A program made the translations under genes and the position numbers. Shown here piece after piece: positions 48,498 to 58,557 of a stretch of DNA of 64,000 bases (position 1 is its first letter; every line of letters starts with the position of its first letter). The notes under the pieces are model-generated. The model was given only the letters and a program-made list of their open reading frames with translations, was not told the origin of the DNA and made no database searches. Source of the DNA: Tanypteryx hageni (lineage: Eukaryota > Arthropoda > Insecta > Odonata > Petaluridae); contig CM054118.1 of the NCBI GenBank assembly GCA_028673005.1, forward strand, positions 89,256,858 through 89,320,857, in the 5' to 3' direction.

Positions 48498-48653
48498 CTG
48501 TAGAGTCCAATGCAGAGCATTCCATATGATTTCAAAGCAGCTACAAATAGGTCCCCATATTTTCCAGCCTCACCAAACTGGGCTAGAGGTCCATCATACA
48601 ATGAGATCTGCCCCACTCGACAACGATCACGATTGGACAGGCTTTCAGGTGTG
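48498..48653 (-). CDS. slo: slo exon encoding RCK2 core; uses a GC splice donor
   Basis: A 156-nt exon. The acceptor is TTTCAG. The first base completes the serine codon left open by the upstream exon, and the last two bases (AG) open an arginine codon. The translation runs [16 protein letters not shown], then [19 protein letters not shown], then [17 protein letters not shown]. This is almost the same as insect Slo RCK2; many insect proteins have GEC where this has GEA, from memory of the family. The splice donor reads AG|GCATGT, so this would be a GC-AG intron rather than GT-AG. The frame across the junction is exact (R then FRDT), so the boundary is not in doubt. A hAT-type element ends 96 bp further into the intron (48401). 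Confidence 0.95.
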
Positions 48654-49678
48654 CTGAAAGGAAGACAAAGTTATCACTAATAAATGAAATTTACAGAATA
48701 AAAATTAAATATCTTTATGTGAAAATATTACAATATGTTCCTGGTAATGTAACTCAACTAGTTCTCAAATGCATAAAAAATATACATTCTAGGAAAATTT
48801 AACATCAAACTCATTAACATAAATATAAGTACTGGTGGAACAGGTTGAGCAAAAGCATTATAACAAGAGTTGAAATATGTACAAATAAATAAGGACAAGA
48901 ATTAAGAAAAAAGTTGCCTTCAATAGTAAGAAACTCAAAATTATAAAATTAATGAAAGAATTTGGTGAAATGAAAACAAGGACTCCTAGGAAAAATAATA
49001 AAAATATCTGATGATCTGATGTGGCCAACACATGACTTTCTCCATACTTTTAGTACAGGTATGCCTCACTTAGCTCAAGGGATTTGTTCCGGAAGATCTA
49101 TGCACTAACGGAATTTGCGCTAAAGAATCAGTTTATGAAGTTGAAGTTAACCCAATTGATTTGTACCAATCAGAAATTTTATCATCCTTAAATACCATTG
49201 TAAAGCTATGTTTTAAAATTAAATAAGCAAAAGATGTTTAAATACACATGAATATTATTAAAAATAACATTAGTTTATTAATATTTACTTAATATCTATT
49301 ATTATAGTAGAAGATCATTTTCCTCAAGATGCAAATAATGAAAACATCCAAACACGGAAAAATATGATGCCAAGGAAATATAAAGTTTTTGATAGTACAC
49401 CAATTTATTTTCTAATCAGTTGTATTTAATCAAACAATCGAAAATTACTTAATACATATCTCACTGTAAGCAGTTGTAACCTTCAGGTTTATGTTTATTC
49501 CTTCATTGTAAATCATCCATTTTATTTCACTTACAGAATGTTTTGTGTGCATGATAGATAAATAAATGTTTTTACATTCATTTCTTCATTCTTTATAATC
49601 CAGTTTCATCTGTTTACTAAATTCTGCATACACACAAAAGGAAATTAATCATATTTTCATAATTATAATAGATCCTAT
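48654..49678. other. Slo intron sequence with orphan Tigger-type end
   Basis: Holds a fragment of the 11.7-kb tandem unit (49015-49050) followed by a TA-flanked Tigger-like terminus, caggtatgcctcacttag (49066), with no partner. At 49311, tagaagatcattttcc may pair with a diverged inverted copy ending near 52095 (tagaagatcgtttatcc), which would make the hAT relic here an insertion in an older TIR element. Confidence 0.4.
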
Positions 49679-50645
49679 TTACTTCAGATGAAACAAAGAT
49701 TGTTTTTGTTGACAACAATTAAATAACCACTCAAGAAATTGCCGAAGTTCGAAGTGAATTACAATATCTTCAGCGATACAACAACTGATTCGCCTCAATG
49801 ATCGTTTTAGGGTGCACCATTCCTTCATGAAGATACCAGGAGTCAAAGTCTCCTCCTGAAGGAGGATCATAGTGGTGTATGAGGATTCTAGCAGATCCTT
49901 CAGTTGCTGCAACTGTATCCATAAAGCATCAGAGAAATGCATATCAGGAGACACCATCCCAAGATCTTGAACTACATCTTCAAATTCCAAAAAGCGCTTA
50001 ATCATTTGGAAAGTGGAACCCCCACCTTGTGGCCATGTCCAGAATTGGACATTTCTTTGTTTGCTTTTCAAGTACAGTCAGGAGATTCTGCACCTGTAGT
50101 TTGTGCATGACAAAATGAATCTTGGTGAGTAGCTTCGTGCAGTGAGGTTGATGGAGACCATCTCTGATGGCCAGTTGAAGGGTATGCACTGCACATCTCA
50201 TGTGGTGAATATGAATGCCCATCACTTCTTCATCATCGGTACCATTACCTTTGTTTTCCTAATCATGCTCACTGTCACAGATGTCATCTTCATCATCTGA
50301 TCCTGCTTTCACTTATTCATTTAGTCGTTCAACAGATTTGGTCCTATTTCTCGTGCTGTCAACGATCAAGCAAAGAACGTTTTCCTTTGGGATGCTGAAT
50401 TTATGCCGAGTTAATTCCAACAAATTGCAAATGTGTTGGCTGCTGTGTTCCCTTTCCGTATCAACAACAGCTAAAGTTTTTACTATACCTCTTACCTCAA
50501 TTTCATCATAGTATTGGACATTGATGCCAAGGAAATTTCGCAGCTGACATGTAGCAGTATTGATTTTTATGTAAACAAGTTTACCCATTAGATAGGCTTT
50601 AAGTTTGTCCTCTACACTCTTATGAAAAGGGGGATTGCGAGACAT
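49679..50645 (-). pseudogene. hAT transposase (ZBED-like) relic
   Basis: Minus strand from 50645: MSRNPPFHKSVEDKLKAYL, EREHSSQHICNLLELTRHK, ENVLCLIVDSTRNRTKSV, an in-frame stop near 50260, then HMRCAVHTLQLAIRDGL, QVQNLLTVLEKQTK and MATRWG. A frameshift near 50030 leads to MIKRFLEFEDVVQDLG and LKDLLESSYTTMILLQEET. These match the RNase-H-like middle of ZBED-type hAT transposases, including the H(T)LQLAI block. The BED finger at the start and the C-terminal dimerisation domain are missing. A hAT-type terminus, cagtggttgcgaacc, lies on the minus strand at 51536. Confidence 0.75.
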
Positions 50646-50660
50646 GGTGAAACAATAATA

Positions 50661-50967
50661 GGAATAAACAAACAAAAACTCCTTCACCGTAAAAAGTAAG
50701 AGAATACTCACACTGCAGGTTACTGGCAAACGCCGTCGCAGGACCTAAGTCAAAGGAAAACACACGCACACGCAGAAACATGCAAAAACCACTCACACAG
50801 TAGTTTAATTCTCAGTTTGAGTTTACTGTGTGAGTGGTTTTTGCATGTTTCTGCGTGTGCGTGTGTTTTCCTTTGACTTAGGTCCTGCGACGGCGTTTGC
50901 CAGCAACCTGCAGTGTGAGTGTATTCTCTTAGTTTTTACGGTGAAGGAGTTTTTGTTTGTTTATTCC
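50661..50967. repeat. Large palindrome: about 141- and 143-bp arms, 23-bp spacer
   Basis: Left arm 50661-50801 and right arm 50825-50967 are reverse complements with only about three differences: one a/g near the centre of ggttactggcaaacgcc, a 2-bp indel in gaatactcacac, and one more substitution. The words cacacgcacacgcag and ggacctaagtcaaagg are present inverted in both arms. The left arm overlaps the promoter-side region of the hAT relic. Just beyond the right arm, cctctacactctta repeats 50609-50622, so the structure looks like an inverted duplication of hAT 5' sequence. Confidence 0.95.
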
Positions 50968-51536
50968 TCTACACTCTTAGCCTTTTCCAGCATATAAAGT
51001 TTTGTGTCCATGTAAAATTAAGAACAGTTTGCTACTTATACAGTATCCTATTTCTTCTCAAAGGCTGATTAATATGAAGTCAAAGCATATAGTGATCACA
51101 GTAGAGAACCTAATGCTGTTCTTATTGATTGATTTTGGTTTTGATTAACTATCGTTTTATTTCCTTTATTAATATTCTTGTATAATAGCAGAATTTAAAA
51201 TTTAAAAAGCAAAACTTATAAAAAAGAAAGTGATAGGCATTTTCAAGATTGGTGGACTGAAAAATATAGTGTGATTAAAAAGAACGATAGAATGTTGAAA
51301 ATTGGGTTATAATTGGGACAGGAATATGATACTATGTGAATGTCAGAGGACTTAAAATATTTTAAACCACATGAAACACTATCATTAATCCTGTTATGAT
51401 TAAACAAATAATCAAAAGAAATGCATATTTTCCTATATAGCTAGGAAAACACCGATAGTGCCATCCCCACCTCTTTTCATGATTTTTTTATTTCATTAAT
51501 TTTGGCGCACGGGCTTGAAAAGGTTCGCAACCACTG

Positions 51537-52908
51537 TTTCAGAACATTCTGTCATTCTCGAGTCCAGATCTTTCGAAAATGAGAGAAACGATTCCCTTGA
51601 AGGCTCAAGGGCTCAGTCACTCGAATATATGCCAATTTTATTTTCATTTGTTTGTATAAGTTTCAAAAAATGGCATTTGTAGTTTTATAAAAAATAATAT
51701 TCAAATTTTTTACATACAGATTTTTAAATATAAAATAACATACAAAATTTTATACATAGTACATATGATTTACTATCAAACTAAACTAATAGATATTTAA
51801 GCCTTGTCTAACAATATACATGTGAAGAGGATGTGTAATCCATTTCTAATCAGAACTCGATAACTTGATAATTTATTGTGAGTTCAAGTTCAAGAAAAAT
51901 AATCGAGTACACCGAGATTGAGTTCGCAGCCCTGGTTTAATTCATTGATAATATCATTTATTTTTGCCATATCTTGGTAAAAAAATTATCTTTTATTGCC
52001 ATGCTATTTATGGTCTGAGACATTCATTATCTGAAAATATGTATTATCTAAATTGGTTCAGGTTCCGACCATTTTGGATAAACGATCTTCTATTAATTTA
52101 AATTACCTTCCGGCTATTTGCTGTTAAATTTTATTTGGCCCTAGAAATGAAGAAAAATAACTATGGTGCACCATAATTGAATTAATGTCATTTAAACTGA
52201 AGACCTAGGATGATGATCAGCCAGCACAAACAAAAACAAATTTAGAAAAATTGTAAAAGCGCTTTTTTTAGAATTTTCACATAAAATTTTGGAATACTTA
52301 ACGATTATGCATTTTCAACAAACTTCAGATTTAGCTCTTTAACTGCATAATTATAATGTAACATTGCATTTTCATTATTTCATTAGATCTAAGCTTTTAT
52401 AACAAAACATAAAATACAAAATCAATTAAAAGTCGTTAAAAACACCTCTCTCTGCAGTTACGCAGTTTTAATATGATCTTCATCCATTTTCTAACTGAAT
52501 ATATTTGTGCTTCACTCTTTTTGATGTAGCAAAATAAACAAAACAAAACTTTACCATAGTAAGGTTTCTTTGAAATCCTGTACGAAAAGGCAAATGGATG
52601 AACAAACACACTCCAAATCAATAGGGCTATTTCCTAAATAAAAATTAAGATGCCAATTGCGCTCTATCAAAAATGTGCTACATAAACATGCACTAAATGA
52701 GGCATGCCTGTATTCTTATGTAAAATATGATTGCATTAAATATATATATATCCCTGATTTTTCCACACTACTCTTCCACCTCATGCCTCCACCCAGTGTC
52801 ACTGCCATCAGTTCTCTCTCTCCTGTGTTGACAAATGGATCATCCCCAAAAGCTCTGGTGTTTTTTTACATGTGTCAATTCAACACCCCTCCCATGTGTA
52901 TATATATA
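51537..52908. other. Slo intron sequence; no gene recognised
   Basis: AT-rich. Near 52060-52095, ttggataaacgatcttcta looks like a Jerky/Tigger-type end. Short open frames are unconvincing. Confidence 0.4.
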
Positions 52909-55246
52909 CAGTCAAACTCGGCTATAACGAGCACCACGGGACCGTTTAGTTTTGCTCGTTATAGCCGTTAAACTTAATATCCGTGAAGGCAAAAGCATGC
53001 ATGCGTATGGTGAAATAAGACATAAGAAGTAAAAGTGAATATATAAACAGAAAGGTTATTTAGTAAATTTATGAAAAAACCTAAAAATGAGAATAAACTA
53101 GAAAATTTAAAGTAAACATAAGTACATATAAAATTTACTCACAGCTGCATCCTTAATCACTCCCCTTTTTACAAAAATAACTTTGAATAGTAGCCTGTTT
53201 CATAGATTTCACTTTGAAGTCTCTTAAGTTTCCTCTTATTACACTTAGTGCACTAAAAACACAATCGGAAATGTCAATGTTTTCAAAAAAATCATTTAAT
53301 GTTTCCACGGCATCCTGAGTAAGGATTGTGTCTTTGAAACATTCAACATTGTCTTCATCACTGCCTGCTGTGCTTTATACTGTCTCTATTATTTCACTCT
53401 TCGTAGGAATTCCACTGGTAATCAAATCATCATCAACATGAACAAAATTGTCAATGTCATTTACATGGTCAAAACTCGCAATTCCATTTTCTTTAAGCCA
53501 TTCTGATCTTCATCAACGTTATGGTTATCAATCGAGAATTCTCCCGATATTAAACCAAACTTTCGAAAACAGTTTATGATTGTTGTAGGTGAAACATGCA
53601 CCTGTCATCAAATGAATTGCATCCAATACAGAGTCGTTGCCATCTAAACCTCTTTCCATACTTTCAATCAACTGTAGAACAAAAAATCGCTTGAAATGGC
53701 ATTTAAAACTTTTAATTATCCCCATGTCCATTGGCTGCAAAATAGAAGTCGCATTTGGAGGCAAAACACCAGTTTTACATTGGATAACTCCTGCATATGT
53801 GGGTGCGCAGGACAGTTATCGACAAGGAGTAAAATGTTTCTATTTTTCCTCCGTAACTCGTTGTTCCACTGACTTACATATTGCTGAAAAATATTGGAAG
53901 TTATTATTTTAGTTATTAGCTGCATATTCAACGGGAAGCTTCTTTACATTTTTGAGACAACGTGGCTTTTGTGACTTACCAATAACAAAAAGTTTTTTTG
54001 TCAGTCCCATTCATGTTTGCGCACATTAAAACTGTTAAACAATTCTTAGGTCTTTTGCCACCAACACGTTTGTCACAATTGAATTTAAACATTGCATCAG
54101 GCATCATGTTGTAAAACAGTCCAGTTTCGTCGGCATTGTAGATGTCTTCTTCTCTGTAACCTTTTCGACACTCCTCCCAAACACTTTTCACCCATTCACT
54201 TGCCATTTTTGAATCTGCTGACAGGGCCTCTCCACTGACTTCCGCATAAACAATGTTATGCCGATTTTTAAAAAGATCAAGCCACCCATTATTGCATGTG
54301 AAGTGTTCATGTCCTAACTGTTTTGCAAATTTATCTGCCTGTACCTTGATGGGGAAACCAGCATTTCTCTGCCTCTTAAACCACTCCAGAAGTGCTTGAT
54401 CAACAGTACCCAAGTCACACTTCCTCATTTTCTTGTTCGTTGTTACATTGTTCTCTAGTGCAGATAAAATCGCTTCTTTGTTTTTCCATAAGGTTGAAAC
54501 CGTAGACGACGATAAATTAAATTTTTTACACACTTCAACATTTTTTTACCACATTCTAACTCTCGAATAATATCAACCTTTTCGCGAATAGACAAACACT
54601 TCCTTTTATGTAAGGACATGTTACTCATTCAAGGGCAAAATCTCAACTGATTTTTGTGATCAACGCTACGAACTTTCTTTGCAAACTGTGAGCATACAAA
54701 TTCCAGGAAGAGTTAATGAGGAGACGGATTAAACGTGGGATTTCCCATCTTTACGTGGGAAAGGGTGTTGGGTGCATTCGGCTGAGCGACGGGGGTGGGC
54801 GCCATTGTACATGCCCTCAGCCCCTTACCCCCTTCCAAACACAACCTCCTGGCTGTAAAAGAGCTGGGGGTTGGGAGGAGAGGACAAAGGACCTCCGCGA
54901 GTACCACTGTACCTGCAAGTTGGGAATTCTTGGTTTGGATGAAGGGATTATTTTTTAACAACAACGCCAGGGTCTTTAACCTCCCCAAGGGATAGGGTGT
55001 AGAGGCTGGACTCGAGAACACAAGGTTACATATTTTGGATCACTATAAGGATTGAAGGGGCTGACCGCCGCTGCGTTTGAGACAGTGAGAAGTGGTCGAA
55101 GTTTGCTCGATATATCCGTGAAGCTTGCTCGTTATATACGTGAAATATTTGTATGTAAATGCATGTAAACTTATCTTGGAGGTAGCATTTGCTCACTATA
55201 GCCGTGAACTCGTTACAACCGTGCTCGTTATAAACGAGTTTGACTG
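52909..55246 (-). mobile_element. Tigger/pogo transposon, full-length structure
   Basis: 2,338 bp. Ends cagtcaaactcggctata and, reverse complemented, cagtcaaactcgtttata, both continuing acgagca; 23 of the first 25 bases match. Flanked by TA on both sides, within a (TA)n tract (52901-52908 and 55247-55268). Carries the transposase relic below on the minus strand. The GC-rich segment 54720-55020 between the transposase start and the right end is probably its 5' UTR/promoter region. Confidence 0.92.
53153..54628 (-). pseudogene. Tigger/pogo transposase, near full length, broken by frameshifts and stops
   Basis: Minus strand, about 490 codons. MSNMSLHKRKCLSIREKVD begins the first helix-turn-helix. 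After a one-base shift in a poly-A run near 54545 it continues KKFNLSSSTVSTLWKNKEA. The CENP-B-type domain follows: LLEWFKRQRNAGFPIKVQA then NGWLDLFKNRH. Catalytic blocks are IYNADETGLFYNMMPDA, ILLLVDNCPAHPHMQELS and NATSILQPMDMGIIKSFK, so all three aspartates are present. The C-terminus reads FRKFGLISGEF, then RDFKVKSMKQATIQSYF and a stop at 53155-53153. Frame breaks lie near 53975, 53765 and 53570, and there are stops near 53465 and 53380. Recent enough to read throughout, but inactive. Confidence 0.88.
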
Positions 55247-55440
55247 TATATATATATATATATATATACGCCTATGCCCAAAAAGCTTTTGTTTTTTTTC
55301 TGTGTGCATGTTCTTTTACGTGTCTCTTTGATGCCTCCAGCAGCCTGTCAAATAGGTCCTCAACTTGGTGTCTGCTGGGCTTCCTTCAACACCTTGTTGC
55401 CACCCTCATCACTAACTTTCCTTTTCCTTAAGTATATATA
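55247..55440 (+). repeat. (TA)n tract followed by Penelope-like 3' tail, second copy
   Basis: After TA repeats (55247-55268), the sequence from 55269 matches the 3' tail of the Penelope-like fragment at 43740-43583 in opposite orientation: tatgcccaaaaagctttt, atgcctccagcagcctg, tcctcaacttggtg, tctgctgggctt, ccctcatcacta and ttccttttccttaag. Only about 165 bp is present. The start falls in the middle of the hammerhead-like word, so this copy is 5'-truncated more severely. Short plus-strand ORFs here are repeat translations. Confidence 0.8.
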
Positions 55441-55945
55441 TTTATATGATATATATATAAAGCTATGGACTCATTACCATGGCAATTGATTTTTACCATT
55501 GTTCAAAACTAAACTTTTCCCTCTTTTTTGGTTTAAAAGCTACTGTTCACTCTCAATTGACATATTTGATTTCTCTTTTAAAAAAAATATAAAACTCAGT
55601 CTTTCAACTACAGAAATATTTATGCCCTGAGCTCATATTTAATTTTAGCTAATTTAAAAATGTGATTGATAATGCCATGCACCGATATCATGATTTTTTT
55701 GTGGGAATATAAATCAAACATGGGTTCAGAAAAAGGCACTGATTACTCCCCACCAGTTGATCCTAGATAAACCTAGTCCTCATATAAACCAATGTATCCT
55801 GAAAATTTGGCATCTCCAGGTTGCAGGATTCCAGAGATATTGCCTGAACAGATGGACAGATAGTCTGAAGGACGGATGGACAGACAGAAAAAACAAATAC
55901 ACAAGCAGTTTTTTTTTAGAGAAAAATCACTAACAAGGGAAGTAA

Positions 55946-56360
55946 GTGATGCTCACATTACAACAAAACATTGACATATGCCAACATTTGGAGAATGGTG
56001 TCAGTAGAATTACATTAATGAAGGAATACAAGGTAGGCATTGCATTATGTGTATCCACTTTGCACTGTTTACAATGGATCCATTGTCTGTGTTTTTCCCA
56101 TCCAAACTCTGACATAAAAAAGACTCGTGATGTTATAGCCTATTATGGTAGTAACTGCCAAACTGCATTATATCAAAGTAGGTTTTTAATGAAGTGTTCG
56201 GAAATTTATAACACTAAATCTGGGTAAAACTTTAAATTATGGAACATTAATTCAAAGAAAAAATACACTGTTTAAATAAGGTGTTTAAGAGACCCCAAAA
56301 AAATGAACCCTAACTGTGAGAAAACATTAAATGTGGGATTCTTAAATCGTGGTTTCACTG
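55946..56360 (+). pseudogene. Tigger/pogo relic: helix-turn-helix fragment and right end
   Basis: Reads LTLQQNIDICQHLENGVSR then ITLMKEYKVGI, the psq-type helix-turn-helix of Tigger transposases. After about 60 bp of unrelated sequence it resumes SDIKKTRDVIAYYGS, so a small insertion splits the motif. The right end ggtttcactg with TA (56361-56362) marks a Tigger-type terminus. The remaining transposase and the left end are missing. Confidence 0.65.
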
Positions 56361-56362
56361 TA

Positions 56363-57349
56363 TTTGGAAAATGACTCCCATGAGCATCCTGGCAATCAAG
56401 CCAATGCTAGAAATCTCAGCATTTCTAATGGAGTAATATCCAGCATTCTGGTAAATTCTTCATTAACTTCCATAAATTGATGGTAATAAGTGTTAATTTA
56501 TGTGAAAATTAGATTAAGAACACCTTCATTGAAAAACAATCTGAAAAAAGCAGACAATTAGTGCTGAATATAAGTGACACTTTATATACATCCAACCTAC
56601 ATGATGGTCCAGTAAATGGATGTACAGAAGGCTTGAAATTATGGGAAGGAGGGCACTAGGACAATTCCACATCATTTTCAGGTACATAGTCACTGTTTTT
56701 CAGGAAGTCCTTCCAGTTCTTCATCAACTTCCGAACCAGATCCTATAACTACTTCTCTCTCAATTCCTCTTCCGTTAAAAATGACCTTTGCTCCATTACA
56801 ATAATTTTATTGTCTTATTATTCATAATGAAACAAATAATTTTACTTATGAATAATATTATACACTTCCATGAAGTCACACATGATAAAGTAAATTATCA
56901 TATATGTAAGCCAATACCGATTTTAAGCGTATCCACACTTTTCACAAGGGCAGACAAGGAAAAGTTTTTGTAGGCAGTACAGATGTTTTGGTTTTCATGG
57001 ATCTTTTGTGTAAAAAATACTAAAAAATATAAATGGTTCTTTTTCTCTCCTCCAGCATCTCACATTTGACTCGACAATCCCATAGTGCCATTGTGCAGCA
57101 AGATTATATGTTTCTTTCACAAATGCGATCACTTTCCTCTTAAATTTTGCAGAATGTGTGTTTCATAAAGAGGCTATTGTAAAAAATGGAAATTTTCACC
57201 ACACCGAAGGACTGAAATTTACGCTTGCAAAGGCACGAGGAAGTGATGGTAGGCTCAGGGAATCCCATTACGTGCATACTAGACTCACTAAATCAAGATA
57301 GTAAACAATGTAAATGATTAAAAAAATTAAAATTAAACATTACCTAGAG
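56363..57349. other. Slo intron sequence; no gene recognised
   Basis: AT-rich. A hAT-like terminus, cagtggttataaaac, starts at 57350 with no matching right end identified. Confidence 0.4.
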
Positions 57350-57680
57350 CAGTGGTTATAAAACTTGAGTTATGTAAGAACCCCTTTTAAAAAATTCTCA
57401 CGGACCCCCAAATACATTGGATGCCATAGACACAAAATTTTTGTACATTTATAAATTGAGTTTAAAATAATAACAGGTTAATTTAACAATACTATTAATG
57501 GACATATAGAAAAACTATAGATCGGGTGCGAAAAGGAAGATTTCCGCCACTACCAGTGAATGACACCGGTAAAACAACAAATTCCATGATAAGTACGATT
57601 ATTATTGTTAGCAATACGCGGGAAGTGATGGCCCAACTTAATGACTTAGGCAAGAATGAACTGAGAGCCATTAAACCCAC

Positions 57681-58557
57681 AGTGATTAGTGTTTTACGCG
57701 ATTTCAATTCTTTGTGCTTGAATAATGCCATATGAATTTTCTTTGTTTGATATAATCATTCATGATTAGTGTTTTATGTGATTTCAATTCTTTGTGCTTG
57801 AATAATGCCATTTGAATTTTCTTTGTTTGATATAATCATTCATGATTAGTGTTTTATGTGATTTCAATTCTTTGTGCTTGAATAATGCCATTTGAATTTT
57901 CTTTGTTTGATATAATCATTCATGATTAGTGTTTTACGTGATTTCAATTCTTGGTGCTTGAATAATGCCCTTTGAATTTTCTTTGTTTGATATAATCATT
58001 CATGATTAGTGTTTTATGTGATTTCAATTCTTGGTGCTTGAATAATGCCATTTGAATTTTCTTTGTTTGAAATAATCATTCATGATTAGTGTTTTATGTG
58101 ATTTCAATTCTTTGTGCTTGAATAATGCCATTTGAATTTTCTTTGTTTGATATAATCATTCATGATTAGTGTTTTATGTGATTTCAATTCTTTGTGCTTG
58201 AATAATGCCATTTGAATTTTCTTTGTTTGATATAATCATTCATGATTAGTGTTTTACGTGATTTCAATTCTTGGTGCTTGAATAATGCCCTTTGAATTTT
58301 CTTTGTTTGATATAATCATTCATGATTAGTGTTTTATGTGATTTCAACTCTATGTGCTTGAATAATGCCCTTTGAATTTTCTTTGTTTGATATAATCATT
58401 CATGATTAGTGTTTTATGTGATTTCAATTCTTTGTGCTTGAATAATGCCATTTGAATTCTTTGTTTGATATAATAAGTCATGATTAGTGTTTTATGTAAT
58501 TTCAATTCTTTGTGTTTGAATAATTCCATTTGAATTCTTTGTTAGATATAATAAATG
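57681..58557. repeat. 80-bp tandem array, 11 copies
   Basis: Unit begins catgattagtgttttatg and contains ttgtgcttgaataatgcc and gatataatcatt. Copies start at 57681, 57761, 57841, 57921, 58001, 58081, 58161, 58241, 58321, 58401 and 58479. Most internal copies differ at only one to four positions. The first and last are most diverged, as usual for an array homogenised from within. Copies 2-4 and 6-8 share the same variant order, a 320-bp higher-order pattern. Confidence 0.97.

Noticed and set aside
48428..48616. 62-codon minus-strand ORF starting at a GTG codon
   Set aside because: It is the slo exon read through its donor into the intron; replaced by the spliced exon 48498-48653.
54713..55021. 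Overlapping GC-rich ORFs on both strands
   Set aside because: They lie inside the Tigger element between its transposase start and right end; composition leaves frames open on both strands.
57681..58557. Regular 80-bp repeats that could suggest a CRISPR-like array
   Set aside because: Whole units are repeated with no unique spacers; this is a eukaryotic tandem repeat.
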